Source of the DNA: a bacterium
GTDB taxonomy: Bacteria; Bacteroidota; Bacteroidia; Flavobacteriales_D; Crocinitomicaceae
Length of the DNA: 64,000 nt
Reading direction: 5' to 3'
NCBI GenBank assembly: GCA_024742305.1
Contig: JANSYQ010000008.1
Coordinates: 1-64,000 of the forward strand
Shown: in pieces, positions 48,113 through 59,056 of the stretch
Layout of the letters: every line of letters begins with the position of its first letter
Numbering within the stretch: the first letter of the stretch is position 1
Notes under the pieces: model-generated
The model's input: the letters and a program-made list of their open reading frames with translations, nothing else
Databases searched by the model: none
What the model was told of the DNA's origin: nothing
Made by a program: the position numbers and the translations under genes

Positions 48113-50179
48113 CTAACGCACTTCTCCTCCTTGCGCAAAATCCTTTTCGGGAGAAACAAAACTTAGGTTTCCTTCTGCGTCTTCTGCCATCAAAATCATT
48201 CCTTGTGATTCTACACCCCGAATCTTACGTGGAGCAAGGTTCATCAATACGGTGACCGTTTTCCCAACCACTTCCTTAGGAGAATAGTGCTGTGCAATTC
48301 CCGAAACAATCGTTCTTTTATCGATGCCTGTATCTACCAAAAGTTTGAGCAACTTGTCGGCTTTCTTCACTTTTTCCGCTTCTAAAATTTTCCCCAACCG
48401 AATGTCCAATTTAGTGAAATCATCAAACGATGTTTCTTCTTTTTGAGGAGGGAAGTTCGCTGCAGCTTCTGATGCATTGGCTGCGTTCAATTTCTCGACT
48501 TCTTTTTCGACCATTTCATCTTCAATTTTTTGGAACAAGATAGACGGCTTGTTGGTGCTGTGTCCCGTTGGAAGCAAGTTCGGTGATCCGGCTTGGGTCC
48601 AATCGTTTTCGTCAAAATTCAAGAATTCAGATAACTTGGATGCTGTTGCGGGAAGGAAAGGCTTCAATACGATGCTCAAATTCGCCGTGATTTGCAGGGC
48701 GATGTTCATAATCGTTTGCACACGATCAGCGTTTTCTTCACTTTTTACCAATTTCCAAGGTTCGGTGTCAGCTAGGTACTTGTTTCCAAGTCGTGCCAAA
48801 TTCATCGCTTCGGCCTGTGCCTCACGAAGTTTGTAATCGTAAACCAACTTAGAAATACGCTGAGGAATGGCAGCTACTTCATCCAGGATTTTCTGATCCT
48901 CTTCTGTCAAATTTCCTTGTTCAGGCACAGCGCCATCATAATATTTGTTGGTCAAAACCAAAGCGCGATTTACAAAGTTTCCAAGGATGTCGGCTAGTTC
49001 GCTATTAACGCGTGTTTGGTATTCTTTCCACGTAAATTCGCTGTCTTTTGTTTCCGGCGCAATGGCTGTTAAAACGTATTTCAACTCGTCAATTTTTTCC
49101 GGATATGCTTCGATGTATTCATGCAACCAAACCGCCCAATTGCGTGATGTAGAAAACTTGTCGCCTTCGAGGTTCAAGAATTCATAGGCAGGAACGTTGT
49201 CTGGTAATACCAATCCTTCGTGCGCTTTTAGCAATATTGGAAAAATAATGGCATGGAAAACGATGTTATCTTTTCCAATAAAGTGAATCAATTTGCGATC
49301 ACCGGTCCAATAATCTTCCCAATTTTTATTGTTGTCTGCCGCCCATTGTTTCGTGGCGGAGATATAACCAATAGGAGCGTCGAGCCACACGTACAATACT
49401 TTGCCATCGCCACCGGTTACGGGAACTTTTACCCCCCAATCCAAATCGCGGGTCATTGCTCGTGGGCGCAAACCATTGTCAATCCAAGACATGCATTGCC
49501 CCACTACTTGATTGCGCCATTTTTTCGGATCGTGCTGTTGAACTCCGTCCAAGGTACCTTGCTGAATCCAGTCCTTTAACCAGTCTTCGTGGCGCTCCAT
49601 TGGCAAATACCAATGCGAAGTTTCCTTCATGATGGGTGTTTTTCCACTCAAGGTAGATTTCGGGTTCTTCAAATCGGTTGGGCTGAGTGCCGATCCGCAA
49701 TTTTCACACTGATCTCCGTAGGCATTTTCGTTTCCGCAATTGGGACACGTTCCTGTGATGTAGCGATCTGCCAAAAACTGCTCGAATTCTTCATCGAAAT
49801 ACTGCTGACTCGTCTCTTTCGTGAAATGTCCTTTTTCGTCTAAAACCTTGAAGAATTCTTGGGCTGTTTCGTGATGAATTTCCGCTGAGGTACGGTGAAA
49901 AATATCAAATGAGATGTCAAAATCTTGAAATGCCTTGCCGATAATCGCGTTGTATTTATCCACGATTTCTTGCGGAGTCGTCCCTTCTTTTTTCGCGCGG
50001 AGTGTAATGGCGGCACCGTGTTCATCACTACCACAAATAAACGCTACATCATGATGATTCATTCGCAAAAAACGAACGAAAATATCTGAGGGAAGATAAA
50101 CTCCTGCTACATGTCCTAAATGAAGGGGGCCGTTTGCGTACGGAAGAGCGGCAGTGACGGTGTATTTTGCTTTTGACAT
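48113..50179 (-). CDS. metG: Methionine--tRNA ligase
   Basis: TAALPYANGPLHLGHVAGVYLPSDI, CPNCGNENAYGDQCENCGS, KFSTSRNWAVW, C-terminal tRNA-binding domain. Confidence 0.96.
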   Translation of the reverse strand: MSKAKYTVTAALPYANGPLHLGHVAGVYLPSDIFVRFLRMNHHDVAFICGSDEHGAAITLRAKKEGTTPQEIVDKYNAIIGKAFQDFDISFDIFHRTSAEIHHETAQEFFKVLDEKGHFTKETSQQYFDEEFEQFLADRYITGTCPNCGNENAYGDQCENCGSALSPTDLKNPKSTLSGKTPIMKETSHWYLPMERHEDWLKDWIQQGTLDGVQQHDPKKWRNQVVGQCMSWIDNGLRPRAMTRDLDWGVKVPVTGGDGKVLYVWLDAPIGYISATKQWAADNNKNWEDYWTGDRKLIHFIGKDNIVFHAIIFPILLKAHEGLVLPDNVPAYEFLNLEGDKFSTSRNWAVWLHEYIEAYPEKIDELKYVLTAIAPETKDSEFTWKEYQTRVNSELADILGNFVNRALVLTNKYYDGAVPEQGNLTEEDQKILDEVAAIPQRISKLVYDYKLREAQAEAMNLARLGNKYLADTEPWKLVKSEENADRVQTIMNIALQITANLSIVLKPFLPATASKLSEFLNFDENDWTQAGSPNLLPTGHSTNKPSILFQKIEDEMVEKEVEKLNAANASEAAANFPPQKEETSFDDFTKLDIRLGKILEAEKVKKADKLLKLLVDTGIDKRTIVSGIAQHYSPKEVVGKTVTVLMNLAPRKIRGVESQGMILMAEDAEGNLSFVSPEKDFAQGGEVR

Positions 50180-50260
50180 TCTGAAATGATAGAATTTTGG
50201 TGCAAAGATAAGCTATTGGTATTATGAATTGAGAATTAGGAATTATGAATTTGTTATGGG

Positions 50261-50689
50261 TTACCGTAACCTCCTCAACTCTTGCGCGGCTCCAGCGTTC
50301 AATTGAAAATCCAAATCACTGATGTAGCTGTCGACAGTTCCAACTTGTTGCTCAATGTCCCTGTAAATGTGTCCTAGTTCCATGTGATGTTCTCTCGCCG
50401 TTGAATTTGAAGCGTCGAGTTCGAATTGTGTACACCAAGCAAGAAAATCAGGAGCGTCCTCGTACATTTCCAAAGTTCGTAGCACCAAACACAAGTGCAA
50501 ATCCGGGTTGTCTTTTTTAAAATCGTGGTATTCATCATCGACAAAAATGTGGTACGATTTTGAGCCAATTTTAAACTCCACCTTTGGGAAGTCCGAACGG
50601 TTGCAGAGATACACATTAAATGGATGGATAGAAATAGCGAATTGCTTTCGAAGGGATGAAAGTTGCTCTATTTCGGGGTACTGCTTCAA
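50261..50689 (-). CDS. Hypothetical protein
   Basis: 142-aa ORF next to the saccharopine dehydrogenase gene. Confidence 0.5.
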   Translation of the reverse strand: MKQYPEIEQLSSLRKQFAISIHPFNVYLCNRSDFPKVEFKIGSKSYHIFVDDEYHDFKKDNPDLHLCLVLRTLEMYEDAPDFLAWCTQFELDASNSTAREHHMELGHIYRDIEQQVGTVDSYISDLDFQLNAGAAQELRRLR

Positions 50690-50692
50690 AAT

Positions 50693-52033
50693 TTAGCTGA
50701 GCACCAGTTCCTTCTCAACGAACTTGATATCGAAAGTGGCAAGTTCTTCCAAAATAGGCATGTACAAATGCTTTTCTACAGGAAGTGTCACCCCTTTGTC
50801 GGTGATTACTCCAGTAAGAATTTTCTTGGCGCAAATTGCTACGGGCAGACCTACGGTATTCGACATGGATGTATACACTTGGTCCTCGCCGATATTCACC
50901 ATGTGCGAAACAATTTTGTGCGATTCGTTGTTGAGTTCAAATTCGAACTCGTGAATCATGACAATCATGTCTTTGTCGCCGTCATTCAGAGAGAGTTTAT
51001 CCACCAATATTTTCTGCAGTACTTCAGCTGGAGTTGCTTCTTTGATTCCCACTAACGGTTCATCTGCAAACAATCCTAGCCATTCAAATTTATCGTACAA
51101 GTGCAATCGTTCCTCGCGAATAAATTCTTTGAATTTTTGCTCTACTGTTTTTGTCGCATGATACGGAAGGAAGGTATTTACAAACTGTCGAGGGGTCATG
51201 TTCTCCGTTCCTTGCATTTTGTAGGAGTCATCGGTCATTCCCAACTCGATGAAAATGTTCCATGCTTCGCAGTATCCAGGTCGGCGCAAAGTGCCTCTGA
51301 AAATGGTAGGAATGCCTTCCAAACCATACGTTTTACGATACTTCAGTGAATCACGATTGGCATAACCAACGAAATCGCCGTAGCCTTCCACAGACATGTA
51401 ATCCAAACGTCCGAACAAGCGGTTGTAAGGAATGTGTTTGTACTTTCCGTTTCTAATAAACTGAGCGGCTCCCCCTTGTCCGGCAAGCACTACATTTCTT
51501 GGGTTCCACGTGAATTTATAGTTCCAAGGATTGTCGTCACTTTCTGGAGCGATTAGACCGCCTGTAAACGATTTGAAACTGGTGATTTTTCCGCCGCGCT
51601 CTTTGATTTCATCTAACACTTTCATGGCGCTCATGTGGTCAATGCCAGGGTCTACGCCAATTTCGTTCATGATGATGATTCCGGCATCTTTCGCTTGCTG
51701 ATCCAAAGCACGCATTTCCGGAGAAATATAACTCGGGGTAATCAAGTTCTTTTTGAGTGCTATACAATCTTCTGCCACCTCGTTATGAAAGCGTGCAGGC
51801 AACATGGAAATAACCAAATCTGCCTTTTCAATTTCCGGCTTTCTTTCGTTTCTATCCAATGCATTAAAGGAAAGCGCTACACCGTTCGGATGCCCGTTGA
51901 TTTTACTCTCAACCGTAGATAATTGCTGATCGACAATGCGTACTTTCCAGTTTTGCTCCTTAGAGTTTTCTAGTAAGTATCGAATCATTGAAGAGGAGGA
52001 AAGTCCGGCGCCTAGAACGAGTATAGTCTGCAT
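50693..52033 (-). CDS. Saccharopine dehydrogenase family protein
   Basis: ILVLGAGLSSSSMIRYLLEN, NEIGVDPGIDHMSAMKVLDEIKERGGKITSFKSFTGGLIAPESDDNPWNYKFTWNPRNVVLAGQG. Confidence 0.9.
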   Translation of the reverse strand: MQTILVLGAGLSSSSMIRYLLENSKEQNWKVRIVDQQLSTVESKINGHPNGVALSFNALDRNERKPEIEKADLVISMLPARFHNEVAEDCIALKKNLITPSYISPEMRALDQQAKDAGIIIMNEIGVDPGIDHMSAMKVLDEIKERGGKITSFKSFTGGLIAPESDDNPWNYKFTWNPRNVVLAGQGGAAQFIRNGKYKHIPYNRLFGRLDYMSVEGYGDFVGYANRDSLKYRKTYGLEGIPTIFRGTLRRPGYCEAWNIFIELGMTDDSYKMQGTENMTPRQFVNTFLPYHATKTVEQKFKEFIREERLHLYDKFEWLGLFADEPLVGIKEATPAEVLQKILVDKLSLNDGDKDMIVMIHEFEFELNNESHKIVSHMVNIGEDQVYTSMSNTVGLPVAICAKKILTGVITDKGVTLPVEKHLYMPILEELATFDIKFVEKELVLS

Positions 52034-52217
52034 ATTGTTGTCGTATAGTATTCACCAAATGTAGCCAATGAAATGGCAAATCACAATGTGAAATAAGGAA
52101 CATTTTTCAAAAATAGTTGTTAAAAAAATGACGAACCTCGGAAGGCTATTCGGTTTCATGGAGTTACAGACTTGTATTGTAGAATTGCTATCTTGTTCTA
52201 TTCAAAAACAAACCGCT

Positions 52218-53585
52218 ATGCTACGAGCCGATTTAAGTCAATATTTAGTGAAATTCGCAGAACGCCTCGGCGAAAAGGAGGTGATTTCCTCCGAATCATC
52301 AATCAAAATTAAAAAGTACCTGAGATCAGAGGAGAGTCCAGCGTACTGGAATCTTTTTCTTATTGTTTCTAGCATACTAGGTGCGTTGACAGTTGCTGCA
52401 GGGTTCCTTGTGATCGTGGGAGAATATTGGAACGATTTCCCTAAGGGCGTGAAAGGGTTCTTTGGAATTCTTCCCGTAGCAGTGGCAGCATTTTTTTACT
52501 ATCGAATGTACACAAAGTACCCGCTTTCCGGTGTTTGGATAGAAGCTACGTCCCTTTTCCTAATGTTGATGATGGGAGCATCGCTGGCATTGACTTCATC
52601 AACTTTCGAATTCGAATGGGAGGCAGATGAAGGGCTTTTCACTTGGATTGTCGCCACCATACCACTGTTTTATGTGAAAAGAGCTTCGGGTATTGCTTAC
52701 GCGTATTTTGCACTTCTATTGGTCTATCTCTCCATGGGAGCAGAATTCAGTTTTTCAATGGCATCACCAATCGATTTTGGTACGCATGGTATTTGGTTTT
52801 GGGTTTTCGTTTTGGCGTTTTTACCGCATTACTTCATGGCGCTGGATCGAACGAAAAAAGTGCAAGAATTACGCTTAATGTTTCTCACACTGCTACTAAC
52901 GAGTACGGTATTCTCCGTTCTACTAATGACGGTTGATAGCAACAGGCTATTATGGATCGTCACCTGGAACATAGGTGTATACTTATTCGCGCAGCGCTTC
53001 ATGTCGGATCATTTTTGGTTTTGGCGACGGATTATGATTTGGTTGCCACAACTGGTGATTGTAACCGTGTTGTTATTTCTCTCCAACCGATTCTTCATGA
53101 TGAGCACCTTCCGCTATGACTCATTCTTCAATATGGATAATTGGACCGGCGGTGAATGGTATTACTTTGTACTCCTGCTCGTTTTTATGGCTGGAATCTA
53201 TTACAACTACATCAAATTTCGCGAGCACTATGAAAACATCAATCAAATGGTCCTTTTTTCTCCCGCGTTAATCGTTTTCCTCATGATTTTGGATGAGATG
53301 TTCGATGCATGGTGGATACTCTCACTGGTTGCAAATCTCTACTTGCTGATTTTGGCCGTGGTTATAATGGTCGATGGAAGTGAACAGAACAAATTTTGGC
53401 GTGTGAGTGCGGGCTTGCTTCTTTATGCTGCGATAGTCTTGTTTCGATTTGCGGATACCAACATGGGCTTCTTTTGGAAAGGATTCCTTTTTATCGGCTA
53501 CGGAGGAGTATTCTTTTTGATTGTCATGTTTATGAAAGAAAAAGTCGACCGTATTCATCGTAACAAACACCGAAAGATCGATTGA
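52218..53585 (+). CDS. DUF2157-like multi-TM membrane protein
   Basis: Many TM segments; start taken at MLRADLSQYLVKFAERLG. Confidence 0.6.
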   Translation: MLRADLSQYLVKFAERLGEKEVISSESSIKIKKYLRSEESPAYWNLFLIVSSILGALTVAAGFLVIVGEYWNDFPKGVKGFFGILPVAVAAFFYYRMYTKYPLSGVWIEATSLFLMLMMGASLALTSSTFEFEWEADEGLFTWIVATIPLFYVKRASGIAYAYFALLLVYLSMGAEFSFSMASPIDFGTHGIWFWVFVLAFLPHYFMALDRTKKVQELRLMFLTLLLTSTVFSVLLMTVDSNRLLWIVTWNIGVYLFAQRFMSDHFWFWRRIMIWLPQLVIVTVLLFLSNRFFMMSTFRYDSFFNMDNWTGGEWYYFVLLLVFMAGIYYNYIKFREHYENINQMVLFSPALIVFLMILDEMFDAWWILSLVANLYLLILAVVIMVDGSEQNKFWRVSAGLLLYAAIVLFRFADTNMGFFWKGFLFIGYGGVFFLIVMFMKEKVDRIHRNKHRKID

Positions 53586-53652
53586 TAGCTGCTCCTTTTT
53601 ACAGGAATTGGGTAAAACACATTTTCTATCGGATTTTAAAATTTCAAATTTT

Positions 53653-53660
53653 TACTTTTG
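53653..53660 (+). promoter_or_regulatory. -7 box of the yebC-family gene
   Basis: TACTTTTG matches TAnnTTTG. Confidence 0.5.
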
Positions 53661-53683
53661 CACGTAAGCAAATAATCTAAACT

Positions 53684-54394
53684 ATGGGTAGAGCATTCGA
53701 ATACCGCAGAGCGGCGAAGGAGAAACGATGGGATAAAATGTCTAAGCTATTTCCAAAACTGGGAAAGGCAATCACAATGGCAGCTAAAGAAGGCGGTCCC
53801 GATCCGGATATGAATGCAACCCTGCGTACTGCAATCAAAAATGCGAAGGCGCAGAACATGCCCAAAGACAACATTGAAGCTGCTATCAAACGCGCCACAG
53901 CGAAAGATGCGGAAGCATATGCAGAAATGGTATACGAAGGCAAAGGTCCGCATGGCGTACTTGTCATTGTAGAGTGTGCAACGGACAACCCAGCACGAAC
54001 AGTGGCCAATGTAAAGTCGTACTTTAACAAAGCAGGAGGAGGCGTTGTTCCGAACGGTTCGTTAGAAATTATGTTCAACCGAAAAGCTGTTTTTGAATTT
54101 GAGAAGACCGAAGAAATGGACTTCGAAATGATGGAACTGGAACTCATAGACGCTGGATTGGAAGAAATTGAAGTAGATGAAGATACCGTTTATGTCTATG
54201 GAGATTACACGGCGTTTGGTTCGCTTTCAGAAGCTTTGGAAAACATGGAAATTGATGTAAAAAAGTCCAACCTACAGCGCATTCCAGTAGCGCCCACAGA
54301 ATTTACCGATGAACAGTTTGCCGAAATAGAGAAAATGTTGGATAAAATTGAAGACGACGACGATATTCAGCAAGTCTTCACGAACATTGCCTAG
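53684..54394 (+). CDS. YebC/PmpR family transcriptional regulator
   Basis: [71 protein letters not shown]. Confidence 0.95.
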   Translation: MGRAFEYRRAAKEKRWDKMSKLFPKLGKAITMAAKEGGPDPDMNATLRTAIKNAKAQNMPKDNIEAAIKRATAKDAEAYAEMVYEGKGPHGVLVIVECATDNPARTVANVKSYFNKAGGGVVPNGSLEIMFNRKAVFEFEKTEEMDFEMMELELIDAGLEEIEVDEDTVYVYGDYTAFGSLSEALENMEIDVKKSNLQRIPVAPTEFTDEQFAEIEKMLDKIEDDDDIQQVFTNIA

Positions 54395-54399
54395 AGCGG

Positions 54400-55155
54400 A
54401 TGAAAAAGGTCTTGACACTCTGTACACTTCTGCTTGTTTTTCTAGCAAACAGTCAGCTAAGCGAATTGCGTTCACCCACGTTAACAGAGCTTCCTGATTC
54501 ACTGCACAAGAGAGACTTGATTGAATTGTCAGAACTGTTCAATACCGACAAGCAGCCATCGTTTCACAATTTCATCGATTTGTACAATCGTCATTTGACG
54601 CCACTACAAGACTCGGTGCATCGACTCTTAGAAATCGGAATTTTTAATGGTGCCTCGCACAAAATGTGGAAATGCTTTTTCGATAGTGTTGAGGTATATG
54701 GAATTGATATAAAAGAAAAACCGTGGGTTGAGAAATTAGGCATTCATACCTACCTCGCCAATCAAGCAAATCGCGAGCACCTGCAAACATTTATAGATTC
54801 ATCGGGTGGTAGCTTTGATGTTATTATCGATGATGGTGGTCATTATATGGATCATCAACAAGTTTCACTCGGCTTTTTATTCGAACACCTTAACGAAGGC
54901 GGACTGTACATTATTGAGGACGTACATACATCTATTCCTGCGTATTACGATGGTTTCGGACGTGACTCAACGTTGAGTAATACAACACTTAAAATTTTCA
55001 CGGATTACATCATGAACGAGGATATCGAAAGTGTTTACATGACCGAGCAAGAGAAGGTGTATTTAGAATCTTGGATCGATCACATAGAGATTTACAAGCG
55101 AAAGAATAGCATGCACAGCACAGCGGTTGTTATCCGCAAGAAAAAGAAACGTTAG
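54400..55155 (+). CDS. Class I SAM-dependent methyltransferase-like protein with N-terminal signal-like segment
   Basis: LLEIGIFNGASHKMWKCFF, FDVIIDDGGHYMDHQQVSLGFLFEHLNEGGLYIIEDVHTS. Confidence 0.75.
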   Translation: MKKVLTLCTLLLVFLANSQLSELRSPTLTELPDSLHKRDLIELSELFNTDKQPSFHNFIDLYNRHLTPLQDSVHRLLEIGIFNGASHKMWKCFFDSVEVYGIDIKEKPWVEKLGIHTYLANQANREHLQTFIDSSGGSFDVIIDDGGHYMDHQQVSLGFLFEHLNEGGLYIIEDVHTSIPAYYDGFGRDSTLSNTTLKIFTDYIMNEDIESVYMTEQEKVYLESWIDHIEIYKRKNSMHSTAVVIRKKKKR

Positions 55156-55236
55156 TTTTGCAAGACAATTAATTGCAGAATAGGCAATAAAATCAACAAT
55201 TTTGAGTTCTTCTGAAAGAAGAACGATACGTTACAA

Positions 55237-57888
55237 ATGAAAACTACGGCAAAAATAGGATGTTTACTGGCGATCATGACGATGATAATCGTTGGATGTT
55301 CAACAGAGAAAAACACCTGGATCAACCGAAATTACCATAGCCTTACGGCACATTACAACGGGTATTACAACGCCAACGAATTGATCGATCAAGGAATGGA
55401 AAGTTACCGTGATGGTCGCGTTGAGAATTATTACGAAATCCTCCCCATTGATCCCGTTCCGGATACGGCAGAAGTTGCCGCTTTATACCCTGCACTGGAT
55501 ACAGCCATCGTTAAATGCAAAAAAGTGATCAAAAATCACTCTATGCCTAGTAATGATCGTCCTGCACGTAAAAAATCGGAACACAACCGTTGGATTGACG
55601 AAAACTGGACCACCATCGGGATTGCATCATACTACCGCCGCGATTACGAGGGAGCCATGAAAAGCTTCAAGTTTGTACGCAAGTTCTACAGCAATGATCC
55701 GTCTCTATACGTTGGAGAGTTGTGGATGGCAAAAACAAACATCGCCACCGGAAGACTTACCGAGGCGAAATTCAACTTGGACAATCTCGACAAGGCAATT
55801 GCCAACGAAGAATCAGCGGAAGAAAAGGGCTCGAAGAATAAACGCAGCAAGATTCCAGGCAGAAAAAAGAAGGATGACGATGACGAAACGGCGAAAGTGC
55901 CCAAAGACATCCGATTTGACTTAGAGAAAACAAAAGCGCAATTGGCACTAGAAAGAGGTGACAGAGTCAAGGCGATTGAATATCTAGAGGCATCACTCGA
56001 ACACGCACGGTTCAAGGACAATGTTGCTCGCGTTCACTTCATTCTCGGACAATTGTATTCTGAAGAAGGCGATCGTCCAAAAGCAACAGAACACTTTACC
56101 AAGGTAATCAAAGGTCGTGCGAAATACGAAATGGTGTTCAACGCTCGTCTGAAACGTGCTTTCCTAGGTACCGGTGAAAAAGTGAAGAAGGATCTTCATA
56201 AAATGATGAAGGATCCAAAGAACTCTGAATTCAAGGATCAAATTTATTACGCTCTCGCTGAAATCGAATTCAACGAAGGAAACGATCAAGCGGCTGTCGA
56301 TAACTTGCATAAGTCAACGTTTTATTCCACCAGCAATACGCGCCAAAAAGGAATGTCATACGAGCGTTTGGGGGATTATCGCTTTGGTCGCCGAGAATAC
56401 GTTCAAGCACAAAAATATTACGATTCGTGTGCTCGAGTGATTAAGGACACCTACCCAAATGCTGATGGAATTCGTGGGAAAGCACAAAGTTTGGCAAAAT
56501 TGGTAGTTGCTGTGGAAACAGCCAATCGTGAAGACAGTCTGCAACGTATCGCCATGATGGATGAGTCTTCTCGTGAGAAATTTGTCAAAGATGAAATCAA
56601 ACGCATCAAAAAAGCAGAGGAAGAGCGTAAACGCCGTGAAGCGGAAAGATTGCGCGAATTGCAAGAGAATCAAAACCTCAGTGTTGATGTAGGAAACGGT
56701 TCCAAATGGTACTGGAACAATCCGAAAGTGGTGAGAGAAGGTACGGAAGAGTTCCGCAGATTGTGGGGGCAGCGAGAGAATGAAGACAACTGGCGTAGAT
56801 CGAACAAACTAGACGTCAATATCACCTTAGACAGCAATGATGTTGTTGATGGCGAGGAGCCTGTAAAAGCGGAAGATACGCTAACTGTTGAACATCTCAT
56901 GAGCTTCGTTCCATTAACAGACTCCATGATGGAAGCTTCGAACACTCGCTTAATGAAAGCGCTGTTTGATGCGGGTCGCATTTATAACGATCAACTTAAA
57001 GAACCAGCATTAGCCAAAAAGCAATTTGAGAAAGCTTTAGACAAAGGAATCATGTCAGATCCGCACGACTTATTGAGCGCATATCAATTGTACCACATGA
57101 CCAAGGAGAGAGACGCGGCGAAGGCAGAAGGCTACAAACAGTATATTTTGGTCAATTATCCAAACAGCGATTTCGCCAACTATTTACGCGATCCTGACTA
57201 CTTCATTAAGAAGAAAGAACGTGATGCACTAGCAATTCAAGAGTATGTGAAGGTTCTTGAGCGCTATGAAAGAGCCTTGTACTATCCGGTTTTAACCAAA
57301 GCGAACAAGGTAATCGACGAAGAGCCGGATAATATTTATCGCTCCAAGTACATGTTGTTAAAGGCGATGTGTTTGGGGAAAACAGAAAGCGACAAAAAGA
57401 AATTGCTTCCCGTTTTAGAGATGTTGGTTGAACAGTATCCTGGTACTGAAGAAGCAGATCGTGGACAAGAGATGATCGACATTATCAATAATGGATATTC
57501 AGATAACATCGTTTTCGAGGACAATTCCGGGATTTTTGAGTTCGATGAACGTTCCAAAATGCGCGTGATTGTATTCTTGCCTGAAGGCGTTTCTTCCCAA
57601 TCCGGAATATCAAGAGTATCGTCCTTTAACAATGAATATTTCAACTTGGAAGGGTTGACATTGGACACCAAGCTATTCGGTAAGGATCAAGAAAGCGTGA
57701 TCATGATTAAAGAGTTTGAGGATGAAATCAAGGCATCTACCTACATTACCGCCTTCAAAAACACCCAAAAACACTTATTAAGTCTTAACGAAGCTAAAAT
57801 TTTCATGATCTCTAAAGAAAATATGGCAACTTTGTTCAAGCGAATGAGCTTGCAGGAATACGAAGACTTTTACAACGAATATTATTAA
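55237..57888 (+). CDS. porW: Type IX secretion system lipoprotein PorW/SprE (TPR)
   Basis: IIVGCSTEKNTWINRNYHSLTAHYNGYYNANELIDQGM, TPR-like repeats. Confidence 0.85.
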   Translation: MKTTAKIGCLLAIMTMIIVGCSTEKNTWINRNYHSLTAHYNGYYNANELIDQGMESYRDGRVENYYEILPIDPVPDTAEVAALYPALDTAIVKCKKVIKNHSMPSNDRPARKKSEHNRWIDENWTTIGIASYYRRDYEGAMKSFKFVRKFYSNDPSLYVGELWMAKTNIATGRLTEAKFNLDNLDKAIANEESAEEKGSKNKRSKIPGRKKKDDDDETAKVPKDIRFDLEKTKAQLALERGDRVKAIEYLEASLEHARFKDNVARVHFILGQLYSEEGDRPKATEHFTKVIKGRAKYEMVFNARLKRAFLGTGEKVKKDLHKMMKDPKNSEFKDQIYYALAEIEFNEGNDQAAVDNLHKSTFYSTSNTRQKGMSYERLGDYRFGRREYVQAQKYYDSCARVIKDTYPNADGIRGKAQSLAKLVVAVETANREDSLQRIAMMDESSREKFVKDEIKRIKKAEEERKRREAERLRELQENQNLSVDVGNGSKWYWNNPKVVREGTEEFRRLWGQRENEDNWRRSNKLDVNITLDSNDVVDGEEPVKAEDTLTVEHLMSFVPLTDSMMEASNTRLMKALFDAGRIYNDQLKEPALAKKQFEKALDKGIMSDPHDLLSAYQLYHMTKERDAAKAEGYKQYILVNYPNSDFANYLRDPDYFIKKKERDALAIQEYVKVLERYERALYYPVLTKANKVIDEEPDNIYRSKYMLLKAMCLGKTESDKKKLLPVLEMLVEQYPGTEEADRGQEMIDIINNGYSDNIVFEDNSGIFEFDERSKMRVIVFLPEGVSSQSGISRVSSFNNEYFNLEGLTLDTKLFGKDQESVIMIKEFEDEIKASTYITAFKNTQKHLLSLNEAKIFMISKENMATLFKRMSLQEYEDFYNEYY

Positions 57889-57890
57889 TC

Positions 57891-58298
57891 ATGAAGAAAC
57901 GAGCAACAGTAGCACCAGATAGTCCGGACCGATTGAATGTAATCGTTGAAGGTTCCAAAGTGGTTGGAGACATGATCACTGAATCCAATTTACGCATCGA
58001 CGGAATCGTTGAAGGGAATGTGACTGTTGCATCGAAAATCGTGATTGGTAAAACAGGACAAATCAATGGGAACCTGACGTGTGGTGATGCCGACATTGAG
58101 GGAAAGATTGATGGCTTGATCAAAGTAGAAGGCTTGTTAACGCTTCGTTCATCAGCGCGCATTGTCGGAGAAATCACCACAAGCAAACTACAAGTAGAAG
58201 AAGGGGCCAACTTCTCAGGTAATTGTACCATGAGTAATGCTGGAGCAAAGCCCGTATCTCGACCAGCAGCCGAGCCAGAAGAAAACGTGATTTATTAA
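57891..58298 (+). CDS. Bactofilin (polymer-forming cytoskeletal protein)
   Basis: IVEGSKVVGDMITESNLRIDGIVEGNVTVASKIVIGKTGQINGNLTCGDADIEGKIDG. Confidence 0.92.
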   Translation: MKKRATVAPDSPDRLNVIVEGSKVVGDMITESNLRIDGIVEGNVTVASKIVIGKTGQINGNLTCGDADIEGKIDGLIKVEGLLTLRSSARIVGEITTSKLQVEEGANFSGNCTMSNAGAKPVSRPAAEPEENVIY

Positions 58299-58301
58299 TC
58301 C

Positions 58302-58541
58302 GTGTCAAAAGAACCAAGGAAATCCACCCGCTTTCTCGCACTCACAGGAATCGGAATCCAAATGGGTGCCACCATCTTTCTCGGAGCTTGGGCTGGAAGA
58401 GAGTTGGATGAAGCCTATCCATCAAACAAGAAATGGTGGACCATGGGACTCACTATTTTTGCCGTTATCGTTTCATTATACTCCGTACTGAAACAAGTCA
58501 ACCGAATAAATAAGCAAGAAGACGATGAAAAAAATCGTTAA
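58302..58541 (+). CDS. AtpZ/AtpI family protein
   Basis: GIGIQMGATIFLGAWAGRELDEAYP, two TM, GTG start, upstream of atpB. Confidence 0.8.
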   Translation: MSKEPRKSTRFLALTGIGIQMGATIFLGAWAGRELDEAYPSNKKWWTMGLTIFAVIVSLYSVLKQVNRINKQEDDEKNR

Positions 58542-58956
58542 ACCCACACTGATCTTAATCTCAATATTGGTAGTGCTTTTCACAGGGCATTACTTTGTAG
58601 TAAAGGACATGAACGATAACGCGTTTAACCTGTTGCTTCTTACCTACAGCTTTAATTTAGGTATCACCTTGTTAATCTTAGTGCTCTTCGGATGGGCGTT
58701 TAGCAACAAAATTCAACAACTTGGGTCGATATTTCTGATGTCCACAGGAGCCAAATTTTTACTGTTCTTTTCTATCATCTACCCATTTTTGAAGATGAAT
58801 GGAACCGTAAAATCGTTTTCGTTTGCCGCTTTTTTTATTCCGTATGCGGTTTGTTTAACAGCAGAAGTTTTGTTGGCCATTCGACTTATGAATAGCATTT
58901 CTTCGGAAGTGTCTGAAAATGCGAACGATTCCGACGAAAAATCGGAGGAAAATTGA
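58525..58956 (+). CDS. Four-TM hypothetical protein of the ATP synthase operon (AtpI-like position)
   Basis: Hydrophobic 143-aa ORF overlapping atpZ. Confidence 0.6.
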   Translation: MKKIVKPTLILISILVVLFTGHYFVVKDMNDNAFNLLLLTYSFNLGITLLILVLFGWAFSNKIQQLGSIFLMSTGAKFLLFFSIIYPFLKMNGTVKSFSFAAFFIPYAVCLTAEVLLAIRLMNSISSEVSENANDSDEKSEEN

Positions 58957-59056
58957 TTCTTATCAACGACGAATAAAGAATTACCAACATTCTTTTCCCC
59001 ATTTTATATTTATGTGTACTTTTGCGGCGGATTTAGAGAACAACAAGTCCCCGATT

